Part shown: positions 8,561 to 17,200 of the stretch, one piece after another | How positions within the stretch are numbered: the stretch's first letter is position 1 | How the letters are laid out: every line of letters starts with the position of its first letter | Assembly (NCBI RefSeq): GCF_000169335.1 | Contig: NZ_AAXW01000019.1 | Location: 18,366-82,365, forward strand | Direction of reading: 5' to 3' | DNA: 64,000 nt | Source of the DNA: Crocosphaera chwakensis CCY0110 | Lineage (GTDB): Bacteria; Cyanobacteriota; Cyanobacteriia; Cyanobacteriales; Microcystaceae | Position numbers and translations under genes: made by a program | Notes under the pieces: generated by a model | Told to the model about the DNA's origin: nothing | The model's input: only the letters and a program-made list of their open reading frames with translations | The model's database searches: none

Positions 8561-9619
8561 ATGGGTGAGTCAGAAAAAATATCAGTGGGAATCATTGGCG
8601 CTTCGGGATATGGCGGAGTCCAATTAGTTAGACTATTACAAGAACATCCTTTAGTAGAAATTGTCTATTTAGGGGGTAACAGTAGCGCAGGGCAAGCTTA
8701 CGCTGAAATCTACCCCCATTTAGGTCATGCAGTAGATTTAACCATTGAACCCATTGATATAGAGGCGATCGCTTCTCGTTGTCAGGTGGTATTTTTAGGA
8801 CTTCCCAATGGCCTCGCTTGCGATATTGCTCCTCCATTAATCGACAAAGGATGTAAAGTATTAGACTTATCAGCCGATTATCGCTTCAAAAATCTAGAAA
8901 CCTATAGCAGTTGGTACAATAAAGACCGTAATGACCTAGATACAGCCAAAAAAGCGGTTTACGGACTCCCAGAATTATACCGCGAAGAAATTCAATCCGC
9001 TTCCCTCATCGGATGTCCCGGCTGTTACCCCACTGCTAGTTTAATGGCGTTATCTCCCTTACTCAAACAAGGGTTAATCTTACCCGAAACGACGATTATT
9101 GATGCTAAGTCAGGAACCTCTGGAGGCGGAAGACAGGCTAAAACCAATCTCTTACTAGCAGAAGCAGAAGGATCATTCGGGGCGTATGGGGTTGCTAAAC
9201 ATCGCCATACCCCAGAAATAGAGCAAATTTCGTCCGATTTAGCTGGCCATGAAGTTAGAGTCCAATTTACCCCCCATTTAATCCCAATGGTTCGAGGTAT
9301 TTTGTCAACCGTTTATGCCACTCTCAGAGATCCAGGTCTGGTTAGAGACGATTTATTGACGATTTACAGTGCTTTTTATCGTTCTTCTCCTTTTGTCAAA
9401 ATTTTGCCCAACGGCGTTTATCCGCAAACAAAATGGGCTTGTGGGACGAATTTGTGTTACCTGGGTATCGAAACCGATCCCCGTACCGATCGCGTTATTG
9501 TACTTTCTGCCATTGATAACCTAATTAAAGGCCAAGCTGGGCAAGCCGTGCAATGTCTGAACATTATGATGGGATGGGAAGAAACCACCGGATTACCTCA
9601 ACTGTGTTTTTATCCTTAA
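8561..9619 (+). CDS. argC: N-acetyl-gamma-glutamyl-phosphate reductase
   Basis: A 352-residue NADPH-dependent enzyme for the third step of arginine synthesis, reducing N-acetylglutamyl-5-phosphate to the semialdehyde in the cytoplasm. The N-terminus has the dinucleotide-binding GIIGASGYGG, the active-site Cys lies in GCPGCYPTA near residue 155, and the following SGTSGGGR and AYGVAKHRHTPEI segments are typical of ArgC. Full length for the family. The stop codon overlaps the end of the convergent ruvC by four bases, so the two transcripts run into each other. A single arginine gene apart from other arg genes is normal in cyanobacteria. Confidence 0.97.
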   Translation: MGESEKISVGIIGASGYGGVQLVRLLQEHPLVEIVYLGGNSSAGQAYAEIYPHLGHAVDLTIEPIDIEAIASRCQVVFLGLPNGLACDIAPPLIDKGCKVLDLSADYRFKNLETYSSWYNKDRNDLDTAKKAVYGLPELYREEIQSASLIGCPGCYPTASLMALSPLLKQGLILPETTIIDAKSGTSGGGRQAKTNLLLAEAEGSFGAYGVAKHRHTPEIEQISSDLAGHEVRVQFTPHLIPMVRGILSTVYATLRDPGLVRDDLLTIYSAFYRSSPFVKILPNGVYPQTKWACGTNLCYLGIETDPRTDRVIVLSAIDNLIKGQAGQAVQCLNIMMGWEETTGLPQLCFYP

Positions 9620-10104
9620 ATATTATTTCTTAACCCACATAATCCGGCGTAGGCAATAGCGATCGCATCGACACTATCATCGATGGGTAATTTATCTAAA
9701 TTGAATAAAGTTGCAATCATTTCGGCAACTTCTTTCTTCTTAGCTTTTCCATTCCCTAAATGGCATTTCCAACTCGCTTGATGAAGAAAAATCGGCTCAA
9801 TTTTAGCCTCTCGATAACAAACTAAATTAATCACCCCTAACCCTTGCATAACACCCCCTGCTGCTTTAATAGTGCGGTTAAAAAAGGGCATTTCGATGGC
9901 GATACCTTGAGGTTTAAATTCTGTTAATAATTCTCCTAAATCTTCTTCTATTTCTAAGAGTCTTTGGGAGGTAGATAATTGTTTATTAGTTTCAATGGTT
10001 CCATAGTCAATAATTAGAGGCAGTTGTTGCTCACTTTCTTGTAATATTGCCCATCCGACTATGGCTAATCCTGGATCAATTCCTAACCAAGTTTTTTGAG
10101 ACAT
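9616..10104 (-). CDS. ruvC: Holliday junction resolvase RuvC
   Basis: A 162-residue endonuclease that cuts four-way junctions after RuvAB branch migration. The RNase H-like fold carries its four acidic metal ligands: Asp in LGIDPGLA near the start, Glu in IAIEMPFF, and the pair in DDSVDAIAIAYAG near the C-terminus. FFNRTIKAAGGVMQGLG is the usual substrate-binding region. Length is normal or slightly short. It ends inside the last codons of argC and starts six bases before the end of the Nudix gene on the same strand, so the two minus-strand genes are probably co-transcribed. Confidence 0.94.
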   Translation of the reverse strand: MSQKTWLGIDPGLAIVGWAILQESEQQLPLIIDYGTIETNKQLSTSQRLLEIEEDLGELLTEFKPQGIAIEMPFFNRTIKAAGGVMQGLGVINLVCYREAKIEPIFLHQASWKCHLGNGKAKKKEVAEMIATLFNLDKLPIDDSVDAIAIAYAGLCGLRNNI

Positions 10105-10110
10105 TTTTTA

Positions 10111-10686
10111 TCATAAAAAATAACTGTTCACTGATTGCTGTTCACTGATAAATTCTAATCCCATAAAAATCGTGGAAATCGTTCCAGCGACACAAATTTC
10201 TCCAGACATAATTTTATCAATAACATCTGTCATCGGAACTAAAACCACTTCAATTTCTTCTGTGACATCTAGATCTATTTTTCCTGTTTTTTCAACATTT
10301 AATCCTAAAAAAATGTGAATTTTATTATCATCTTTAACAGGATTATCATAAATAGTTTTCAGAAAGAGCAATTCTTGAGCAATATATCCCGTTTCTTCTT
10401 CTAATTCTCGTTTCGCTGCCGTCAAACTATCCTCTTTTTTCGGGTCAAACGTCCCTGCTGGTAGTTCTAATAAAATTTCTTGCACCCCATGCCGATATTG
10501 ACGTACAAAAACAATTTCTTTGTTAGGAGTAATCGGTAAAATCAAAGCAATTTCAGGACGAATATTAACAAAATAATCATCAATAATCGTGCCATCAGAC
10601 AATTTAACCTGATCTTGTCTCACCCGACACCATTGATTGTCAATAATCAAATCAGACTTGAGAATTTTCCACTTTTGAAGCGTCAT
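10111..10686 (-). CDS. Nudix hydrolase, ADP-ribose pyrophosphatase-like
   Basis: A hydrolase for nucleoside diphosphates linked to another moiety; the family pattern fits an ADP-sugar pyrophosphatase. The Nudix helix is clear in RELEEETGY with the upstream Gly in ELPAGTFDP; one extra residue separates the Gly from the first Glu compared with the strict consensus. FVRQYRHG before the box is typical of ADP-ribose types. The open frame extends 14 codons further up to 10728, but MTLQKWKIL at 10686 fits the start of relatives better and the extension looks like leader sequence. It lies six bases upstream of ruvC. Confidence 0.87.
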   Translation of the reverse strand: MTLQKWKILKSDLIIDNQWCRVRQDQVKLSDGTIIDDYFVNIRPEIALILPITPNKEIVFVRQYRHGVQEILLELPAGTFDPKKEDSLTAAKRELEEETGYIAQELLFLKTIYDNPVKDDNKIHIFLGLNVEKTGKIDLDVTEEIEVVLVPMTDVIDKIMSGEICVAGTISTIFMGLEFISEQQSVNSYFL

Positions 10687-10753
10687 ATTTTTAGTAATCT
10701 TTCTAGTGATGAAGATATTAAACAACAAAATTTCATCAAATTCTTAAATTAAT

Positions 10754-10792
10754 GTTAAAAACTAGCATAAGTCAAAATACTCATGCTAGTTT
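10754..10792 (-). terminator. Intrinsic terminator of the 10.8-11.5 kb membrane-protein gene
   Basis: AAACTAGCAT (10759-10768) pairs with ATGCTAGTTT (10783-10792). Read on the minus strand the 10-bp stem is followed by a short T-run and lies just after the stop of the membrane-protein gene. Confidence 0.65.
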
Positions 10793-10822
10793 CTAGAGGG
10801 AATTAAAGAGATGTTTTAACCA

Positions 10823-11524
10823 TTAAGACTGACGCAAAATATTCTGTTGACGATTAAATTCTCTTTCTTCTAATGTCAATACTTGAGACTCAATCGGGGG
10901 TCGCATATCCCATTGTAATTCCGCTAATAAGAATAAACAACCCGCCATAATTAATCCAGTCAAGAGAAATTGCCATTGAACAAAATAGGTTAACAATTGT
11001 ATTCCCAATAAATGAATCAATCCACTAATAATAAACGTTTGCGAACTCATCCCGATTCCCATGACAATATAGCCAATTGCACTTAATCCTAACCAAAGAG
11101 GACAAAGATTGATTAAAATAACCCCAATTCCCCCAAAAATGCCGACATTGGTGAGGACTAACCCCATTATCATTAATCCTATCCAGAAATAGACTATCCA
11201 GCGTAACCGTTCAACCGTGACCCAAAAATGGGTTAAGCAAGCCATAATAATACTACCAACTAGGGTAAGAATAGACCACAAGATTGCTTGAGAATGCCAA
11301 CTAATAGGGAAAAAATGAGCCGTCATGAAAATAATACCTGTAATAATTCCCCACAGTAGAAATACTTGATCGATTCGTGTATAAAATCTATAAAATAGTG
11401 TTTTTTGACCAATTCGCCCGTAAATCTTTAAAAGTCCGCACAAGTCTTGAATATCGAGGTCTTTCTGTTTAAAACGAAGAATAGGTTGAGATATTTTAAA
11501 CAAGGGCTTTTTTATTGAAATCAA
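10823..11524 (-). CDS. Multi-pass membrane protein of unknown function
   Basis: A 233-residue protein I do not recognise. After about 50 soluble basic residues there are five or six hydrophobic segments, including QVFLLWGIITGIIFMTAHFF, a Gly-rich GLVLTNVGIFGGIGVILI and FLLTGLIMAGCLFLL. The C-terminal tail of about 30 residues is soluble and ends EEREFNRQQNILRQS. No transporter or enzyme motif is visible. It lies downstream of the psb operon on the same strand but is separated from it by that operon's terminator, and it has its own terminator. Confidence 0.7.
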   Translation of the reverse strand: MISIKKPLFKISQPILRFKQKDLDIQDLCGLLKIYGRIGQKTLFYRFYTRIDQVFLLWGIITGIIFMTAHFFPISWHSQAILWSILTLVGSIIMACLTHFWVTVERLRWIVYFWIGLMIMGLVLTNVGIFGGIGVILINLCPLWLGLSAIGYIVMGIGMSSQTFIISGLIHLLGIQLLTYFVQWQFLLTGLIMAGCLFLLAELQWDMRPPIESQVLTLEEREFNRQQNILRQS

Positions 11525-11580
11525 CTTTAATTATGCTTATAGTGTAACATTAATTTATGATTCTTAACATACAGTTCATA

Positions 11581-11612
11581 AAAAATACCGCCTATTATCA
11601 CTAACAGGCGGT
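11581..11612 (-). terminator. Intrinsic terminator of the rubA-ycf48-psbEFLJ operon
   Basis: ACCGCCT (11587-11593) and AGGCGGT (11606-11612) form a GC-rich stem. On the minus strand it is followed by ATTTTTT, and it lies about 50 bases after the psbJ stop. Confidence 0.82.
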
Positions 11613-11663
11613 TATTGAAAAATCATCTTAAAGTTTTCAACTTCAGATAATAACGATCAACTT

Positions 11664-11783
11664 CTACATAGAAGATCCAATGCCAGCATAAGCACCGTAG
11701 AAGAAAAGACCAAGAACGGAAATGGCTCCCATACCAGCAATTAAACCGACAAGCCAAAGGGGAATTCTGCCTTCTGCAAACAT
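11664..11783 (-). CDS. psbJ: Photosystem II protein J
   Basis: A 39-residue single-span thylakoid protein, MFAEGRIPLWLVG at the N-terminus and a Gly-rich membrane helix ending YGAYAGIGSSM. PsbJ sits beside cytochrome b559 in photosystem II and affects electron flow around QA/QB. It is the last gene of the psbEFLJ order conserved from cyanobacteria to chloroplasts. A purine-rich ribosome-binding site (TAGGAGG on the minus strand) precedes the ATG. Confidence 0.97.
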   Translation of the reverse strand: MFAEGRIPLWLVGLIAGMGAISVLGLFFYGAYAGIGSSM

Positions 11784-11818
11784 GATTTTACCTCCTAGAT
11801 AATACCCAAAAAAATGAA

Positions 11819-11938
11819 TTAGTTAAAGAAATAGCTCGAAAAGAGAATACCAAGAACCGCAATTAAAAGTAATCCTAGATATAAGGATGTACGGTTCAGT
11901 TCTACGGGTTGACGGTTGGGGTTTTGATTTCTGTCCAT
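11819..11938 (-). CDS. psbL: Photosystem II protein L
   Basis: A 39-residue single-span protein starting MDRNQNPNRQPVELNRTSLY, with a membrane helix ending LFSSYFFN. PsbL lies at the photosystem II monomer interface and supports QA function and dimer formation. It starts ten bases after the psbF stop and 35 bases before psbJ, as expected for translation from one polycistronic message. Confidence 0.97.
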   Translation of the reverse strand: MDRNQNPNRQPVELNRTSLYLGLLLIAVLGILFSSYFFN

Positions 11939-11948
11939 AAATAAACTC

Positions 11949-12083
11949 CTATCTTTGAATGAACTGCATAGCAGCGATCGCACCAACAAAAAATACAGTA
12001 GGAACGGCTAAGGTATGAACGGCTAACCATCTTACGGTGAAAATGGGGTAAGATGTAGGCTGATTAGGGGTGTTGTTTACCAT
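11949..12083 (-). CDS. psbF: Cytochrome b559 subunit beta
   Basis: A 44-residue thylakoid protein. The single helix carries the heme-ligating His in RWLAVHTLAVP, which pairs with the PsbE His to bind one heme across the two subunits. Cytochrome b559 is needed for photosystem II assembly and protects it from photodamage. It lies between psbE and psbL in the canonical order. Confidence 0.97.
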   Translation of the reverse strand: MVNNTPNQPTSYPIFTVRWLAVHTLAVPTVFFVGAIAAMQFIQR

Positions 12084-12108
12084 TGTTTTAAACCTCTTCT
12101 AGACTAAA

Positions 12109-12354
12109 CTACTTATTAAATTCTTTGATTTGGTTTTTGGCTTCAAAACGGTCTTGAATAATGGGTAATTCTTGACGTTCTTGAGTAAAATACTGGTCAG
12201 GACGAGGAGTCCCGAACACATCATACGCTAAACCAGTGCTAACAAATAGCCAGCCAGCGATAAATAACATGGGAATGGTGATGCTATGAATAACCCAGTA
12301 ACGAATACTGGTAACAATATCTGAAAACGGACGTTCTCCGGTAACACCTGACAT
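12109..12354 (-). CDS. psbE: Cytochrome b559 subunit alpha
   Basis: An 81-residue protein with a cytoplasmic N-terminus (MSGVTGERPFSDI), the heme-ligating His in YWVIHSITIP, one membrane helix and a lumenal C-terminal tail ending QDRFEAKNQIKEFNK. Full length for the family. It follows ycf48 by about 85 bases and precedes psbF by 25. Confidence 0.98.
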   Translation of the reverse strand: MSGVTGERPFSDIVTSIRYWVIHSITIPMLFIAGWLFVSTGLAYDVFGTPRPDQYFTQERQELPIIQDRFEAKNQIKEFNK

Positions 12355-12437
12355 TTTAAGTTTCTCCTCTGAAATTAATGACGAATGGCAAAATCTAGTC
12401 TACTACGATTTGCGAAACAGTTTTAAATAGGGAAGAA

Positions 12438-13430
12438 TTAAGCTGCTTCGGATGTGGGTTCATATTTGAGTAAGATACCATCTTGTCCTAAGATAAAACC
12501 CTTTTCACGATTAACAAAAACGATTTTATAAAGGTTAGATGGAACGCTTTCAATGGCGCGGTCTTTCTTCCAGGTTTCCCCGCTATCAGAACTTACCAAT
12601 AAGTTGCCACTACCACCGGCCACCCAAACTTCTTCGGGGGTGCGATAGGCTAAATCGAGTAAACCCCAACTGGTAGAGGGTTCAGGATAAACTACCTCTT
12701 GCCAGTCTTCTAAATCTTCTGGAGGCGTAAATTGAAGTTGACCCCCTCTGGCAATTAACCACAGACCTCCTTTTTCACTGTAACCCACCGCTTGTAATCT
12801 TCTCGATGAATTGCGGTTATGGGGAGTCCATTCGCTTTGTCCAGGTTCCCAGGTGGAATAGAAGTTACCCCGTGCAGAAACAGCGACGTAGCGACCATCA
12901 GGCGATCGCTGAATGTTACGGGCAACCCCAACAGCCCCCTCAACTAAGGCCGACCAAGTTTTTCCGCCGTTGTCGGTTTTGTAAATCGCACCTAGGTTGG
13001 TGACTATTTCAGCCGTTTCAGGTCCTAGGGCAATCACCCCATCGGGTGCGCCGGGCAGCTTTTCGCTTAGGGGAATGCGAGCCCAGTTTTCGCCACCATC
13101 TTCGGTATGTAATAGGATAGCAGGTTTTCCTGTGATCCAACCTTCATCCCCATTGAAACTTACCCCAGTGAAACTAACTTTTTCGTCACCGAGGTCGAGT
13201 TTTCGTGCTTCCCAGGTATCTCCGCCGTCGTTGGTTTCAAAGAGGGCTGCTTTTGTCCCCACTAACCAACCATGATCGGGATCATCGGTAAAGGCGATGT
13301 CGGCAAAGGTGACATCAGTTTCTAAGGAAAGGGTTTTCCAGGGATTATTAAGGGTAGACGGAACTTGACTGCAACTAATGCAAAATAAGGAAACGGCTAT
13401 TAATATTACAAATTGTTTCAGTTTTCTCAT
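12438..13430 (-). CDS. ycf48: Photosystem II assembly protein Ycf48 (HCF136 homologue)
   Basis: A 330-residue lumenal assembly factor that binds newly made D1 and helps build the photosystem II reaction centre. The N-terminus is a lipoprotein signal with a lipobox ending in Cys (LFCISCS). The rest is a seven-bladed beta-propeller of BNR/photosynthesis-system-stability type; blades show the recurring ALFETNDGGDTWEARKL and ILLHTEDGGENWARI type motifs. The ATG at 13430 is preferred over an upstream in-frame GTG at 13436. It lies between rubA and psbE, a gene order conserved in cyanobacteria that groups photosystem II assembly factors with cytochrome b559. Confidence 0.95.
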   Translation of the reverse strand: MRKLKQFVILIAVSLFCISCSQVPSTLNNPWKTLSLETDVTFADIAFTDDPDHGWLVGTKAALFETNDGGDTWEARKLDLGDEKVSFTGVSFNGDEGWITGKPAILLHTEDGGENWARIPLSEKLPGAPDGVIALGPETAEIVTNLGAIYKTDNGGKTWSALVEGAVGVARNIQRSPDGRYVAVSARGNFYSTWEPGQSEWTPHNRNSSRRLQAVGYSEKGGLWLIARGGQLQFTPPEDLEDWQEVVYPEPSTSWGLLDLAYRTPEEVWVAGGSGNLLVSSDSGETWKKDRAIESVPSNLYKIVFVNREKGFILGQDGILLKYEPTSEAA

Positions 13431-13505
13431 AAACACAAGGTAAATAGGCTGATAAAAGTTCGATTTTGTTGGTCAACTCTGTTTAAAACAGTATTGAGGC
13501 AAGGG

Positions 13506-13853
13506 TTAACCTAATCCGTATAAACTGAGGAAAAACAGGAAACCTAAAGCCAATCCTCCAAAAATTAAGAGGTTTTTTTGATTCGGGGTCAGATTATTGA
13601 CACCAAAGCCATAGTTTAGGTTTTGTTGAAACCCAGACGGGGCGTTGGTTGCGCCAATATTGACGAACTGATTGGGCTTTGCGCCACAGACGGGGCATTT
13701 CCAGCCATCAGGGAGTTCAGAAAAAGGGGTTCCAGGGGGAACGTTTCCCTTGCCATCGCCTTTGCTTGGCTCATATACATAGCCACAGAGACGACATTCG
13801 TGGTTAGCTGGTGCGAGTTCAGCTAGGGTTTTTTCTTCGGGTCGTTCAGCCAT
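13506..13853 (-). CDS. rubA: Membrane-anchored rubredoxin RubA
   Basis: A 115-residue iron protein. The rubredoxin domain near residues 18-65 has both Cys pairs, CRLCGYVYEP and CPVCGAKP, which bind one iron. A linker leads to a C-terminal membrane helix (LLIFGGLALGFLFFLSLYGLG). RubA is required for photosystem II reaction-centre assembly and is found next to ycf48 and psbEFLJ. It is the first gene of the operon here; the promoter must lie in the 430-base gap upstream. Confidence 0.96.
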   Translation of the reverse strand: MAERPEEKTLAELAPANHECRLCGYVYEPSKGDGKGNVPPGTPFSELPDGWKCPVCGAKPNQFVNIGATNAPSGFQQNLNYGFGVNNLTPNQKNLLIFGGLALGFLFFLSLYGLG

Positions 13854-14285
13854 TGCTGTACTTTAAGCAAATCTTAATATCTATGTTACAAATTATCCCA
13901 TAAACTTAACAATCTGAACAAATCTTGCTATAGAAAATGAGAGGTTAGGGGTTAAGAATGGTTAGAAAGAGAAGTTACTATTAATGAGTTAATCACATTT
14001 TCATCGAATAACCTGGGAAAAGAAACCGCTAATTTCTTTTCTATTAAGAAATCCAATTTGAGGTCAAATCGCTGGAAGTGTACTTTCATCAGATATTTAG
14101 CGATCGCAGTCTCCGAAAGTGACAAAAGAGAGATACATAAAAATCCTCAAAACTACTTCTCGGTTGTCACAAGAGATTCTTTATTGCGGTGAGCAGTTAC
14201 TTTGTGGGTTGGGTAATTCAAGGAGGAAGCCTAAAACCTTAGTCAAAACTAATGTTTTTTCTAACTTTCCCTAATAGTTCTATTA
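13854..14285. other. Intergenic region upstream of rubA
   Basis: 432 bases between rubA and the 3' end of the caspase-type gene, both on the minus strand. It should hold the rubA operon promoter. One HIP1 octamer is present near 14100. No convincing gene, RNA or terminator was seen. Confidence 0.5.
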
Positions 14286-17200
14286 TTATTCTAGTTTTTC
14301 GGAGAGAATATCATCGCAGAGATGTCGATCGCTTTCACTAAGATTAGCACTGGAGTTATGTAAATAAGTCCATACCTTTTCACAACTGCGCTCTATTAAA
14401 GAGTTTAAATCTATATCCCAGAGTTTTATACTTTGATCGTCACTACCAGAAGCTAATATATTGCGCTTAGGGTTAAAACTAACGCCATTAACCGAATCAG
14501 AATGGTTGTTAAAACTATAGATTGAGTTTCCAGTATTTGAGTCCCAAATTTGAACTGTATTGCTGTTGCTATTACTACCGGAGGCTAGTATTTGACTATC
14601 TCGACTAAAATTTAGGCTAAGAATGGTTAAAAAAGTTTCAATAGCTCCTACGTTTCCATATGTTGTTATAGAAAAAATTTCTGTAAAAGATTCTTGTTTT
14701 TTGTTGCTCTTCCAAAGTTTTATGATACCTTGATCACTGCCAGAAGCTAGTATTTTATTATCAGGACTAAAACTAAGGCTTTGGATTGCAGTATCATGAC
14801 CTACAAGAGGCTCAAGATATTTTTGTGTTTGAAGATTCCATATTTTGATAGTTTTACTATTTATCCCAGAAGCGGCAAGTAATTTACCGTTAGGACTAAA
14901 GCTAATGCTTACAATTGCCTCATTATAAGGATTAAGGGTGTGAATTAATTGTCCTTTTTCAACATCCCAAAGTTTAATAGTTCCGTCATCACCACCAGAT
15001 GCTAATATCTTCCCCTCTGGACTAAAATTGATACGTCTAACCAAGCCAGTATGGTGATTAAGAGTATTAAGTAGTTCTGTTCTTTTCACATCCCAAAGTT
15101 TGATAGTTCCATCATCACCACTAGATGCTAATATCTTCCCATCTGGATTGAAAATAATATTCCAAACCGAGCCATTATCATGGTTAAAGGTATGGATGAT
15201 TTCTCCTTTTTCGACATCCCAAAGTTTAATCGTTCCATCACGACCACCGGATGCTAATATCTTTCCATCTGGATGAAAACTAACGCTGTAAACTCCGTTG
15301 TCATGAGCTTTAGTGATAGAAACTGGTTGTCTGAGTTGTACATTCCAAAATTGAATTCTTCCATCATCACTACTAGATGCTAAGGTTTTGCTATCGGGAC
15401 TAAAACTGACGCTTCTAACTCTGTCATTGTGTCCTTTAAGGGTCCGGATAAGTTCTCCTGTTTCAATATCCCAAAGTTTTACTGTGTTGTCATCACTACC
15501 AGAACCGGAAGCAAGGCTCTTGCCATCGGGACTGAAACTTACACTCCAAATTGTAACCTCTCGATTTTCAAGATTTTTAATTATTTGTCCTGTTTTGATA
15601 TTCCACAATATTATACTTCCATTTTTACTTCCGTTACTCCCAGACGCAAGGAGTTGGCCATTTGGACTAAAACTAAGGCTAGTCACAAAACCAGAGTCAT
15701 TGTGTCCTTTAAGAGTACGGATAAGTTCTCCTGTTTCAAGATTCCAAAGTTTTACTGTGTTGTCATCACTACCGGAAGCAAGGATCTTGCCATTGGGACT
15801 GAAACTTACGCTACTAATTGGCTCATTGTGTCCTTTAAGAGTATGGATAACTTCTCCTGTTTTGACATCCCAAAGTTTTATAGTGTTGTCATTACTACCA
15901 GAAGCAAGGGTCTTACCATCAAAACTAAAACTGACGCTTTGAACCCCTTCATTATGTTCTTTAAGAGTACGGATAACTTTTCCTGTTTCAAGATTCCATA
16001 TTTCAATAATATTGTGATTTATACTGCTTGATGCAAGGATCTTGCTATTGCCATTAAAACTAATACTACTAATAGTATCATTTTGTCCTTTAAGAGTACG
16101 GATAAGTTCTCCTGTTTCGAGATTCCAAAGTTTAATAGTTCCATCACCACCACCAGATGCTAATATTTGACCGTTTGGATGAAAATCAATATTCATGACC
16201 CAATCACAATTACAATGGAATTGATTTTTTTCACTTCCTTCATAAACAGTCCTTATTAAAGCCCTCATTACGTCAGGATCGTTTATTTTGTGTTTTTGTA
16301 AGATTTTTCTAGCCCGAATCGCTTCTACGAAAGCATCCAATTCTTTTCCTTCATCAAACAAAGATAAAGACAAACGACCAAGGGAATTAGCTTTATTTAG
16401 TTCTGCAAATTTTTGCTGAGTAAGTCCAGCACCTATCAATCCACTTAACACTAACATAACTGCGATCACAATCCGTACTCGCCAACTACCATTTCGTCGC
16501 TTTTGTAGAACACTTGCCTGTATAAATTCTCTTTCAGCTTTATTTAACCAATTATCCTCTTCTTTAATTTCTTGATCCAAAACATCCAAATAAGGATTAC
16601 TATTCCAAAGAAATTGTGTTGGTAATCTTCTTTGTTGTTCTTGAGAACGTTGTAACCGTCTTATTAAATAACCAGGTAATTTAAACAATAAATTTTCAAC
16701 TAATAAAAATCCCCGATCTATACCATTAATAACTGGATTTGCCTTGTCAAACAGTCCTGTTTGATAATTTTCTTTTACTTGCTCCCATTCCATCGCAGCA
16801 GGAGTTAACCGTCGTTGCAAAATTAAGGTTTCTTCCTCTTCTTTTTTCCAAGTTAGTAACTTATCCCAACCTGTTACTAACGCATCATGTGCTGGTTCAA
16901 CATACTCCCCTCTTTCGTCTTGATCGCTAATTAATAACCTCACCTCATCAAAACGCTTAATAAATGTCTTAACTCGTCCATATTCTGGTTCAGGATAGAC
17001 TAACTCTTTTTGATAAACTCGTCGTCTTGCTAATTCTCCCCCAATAGCTACCATCCGCAGCATCACGTGACGGATAGTGATTGCATACGCAGCATCTTCT
17101 TTGACTAAAGCATTATATTCTTCATCGGCACGACGGGTTAAAGATTTAATCACACCTCCTAACTGATCATAATCTTGCCAAGTTATGACTCTATCAACTG

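Noticed and set aside
12806..13275. Plus-strand ORFs of 65 and 92 residues opposite ycf48
   Set aside because: Antisense to a clear, full-length ycf48 and without family features.
15388..16031. Long plus-strand ORFs opposite the WD40 region (184 and 200 residues)
   Set aside because: They repeat in step with the WD40 units on the minus strand and have no own start region or family pattern; they are antisense shadows.
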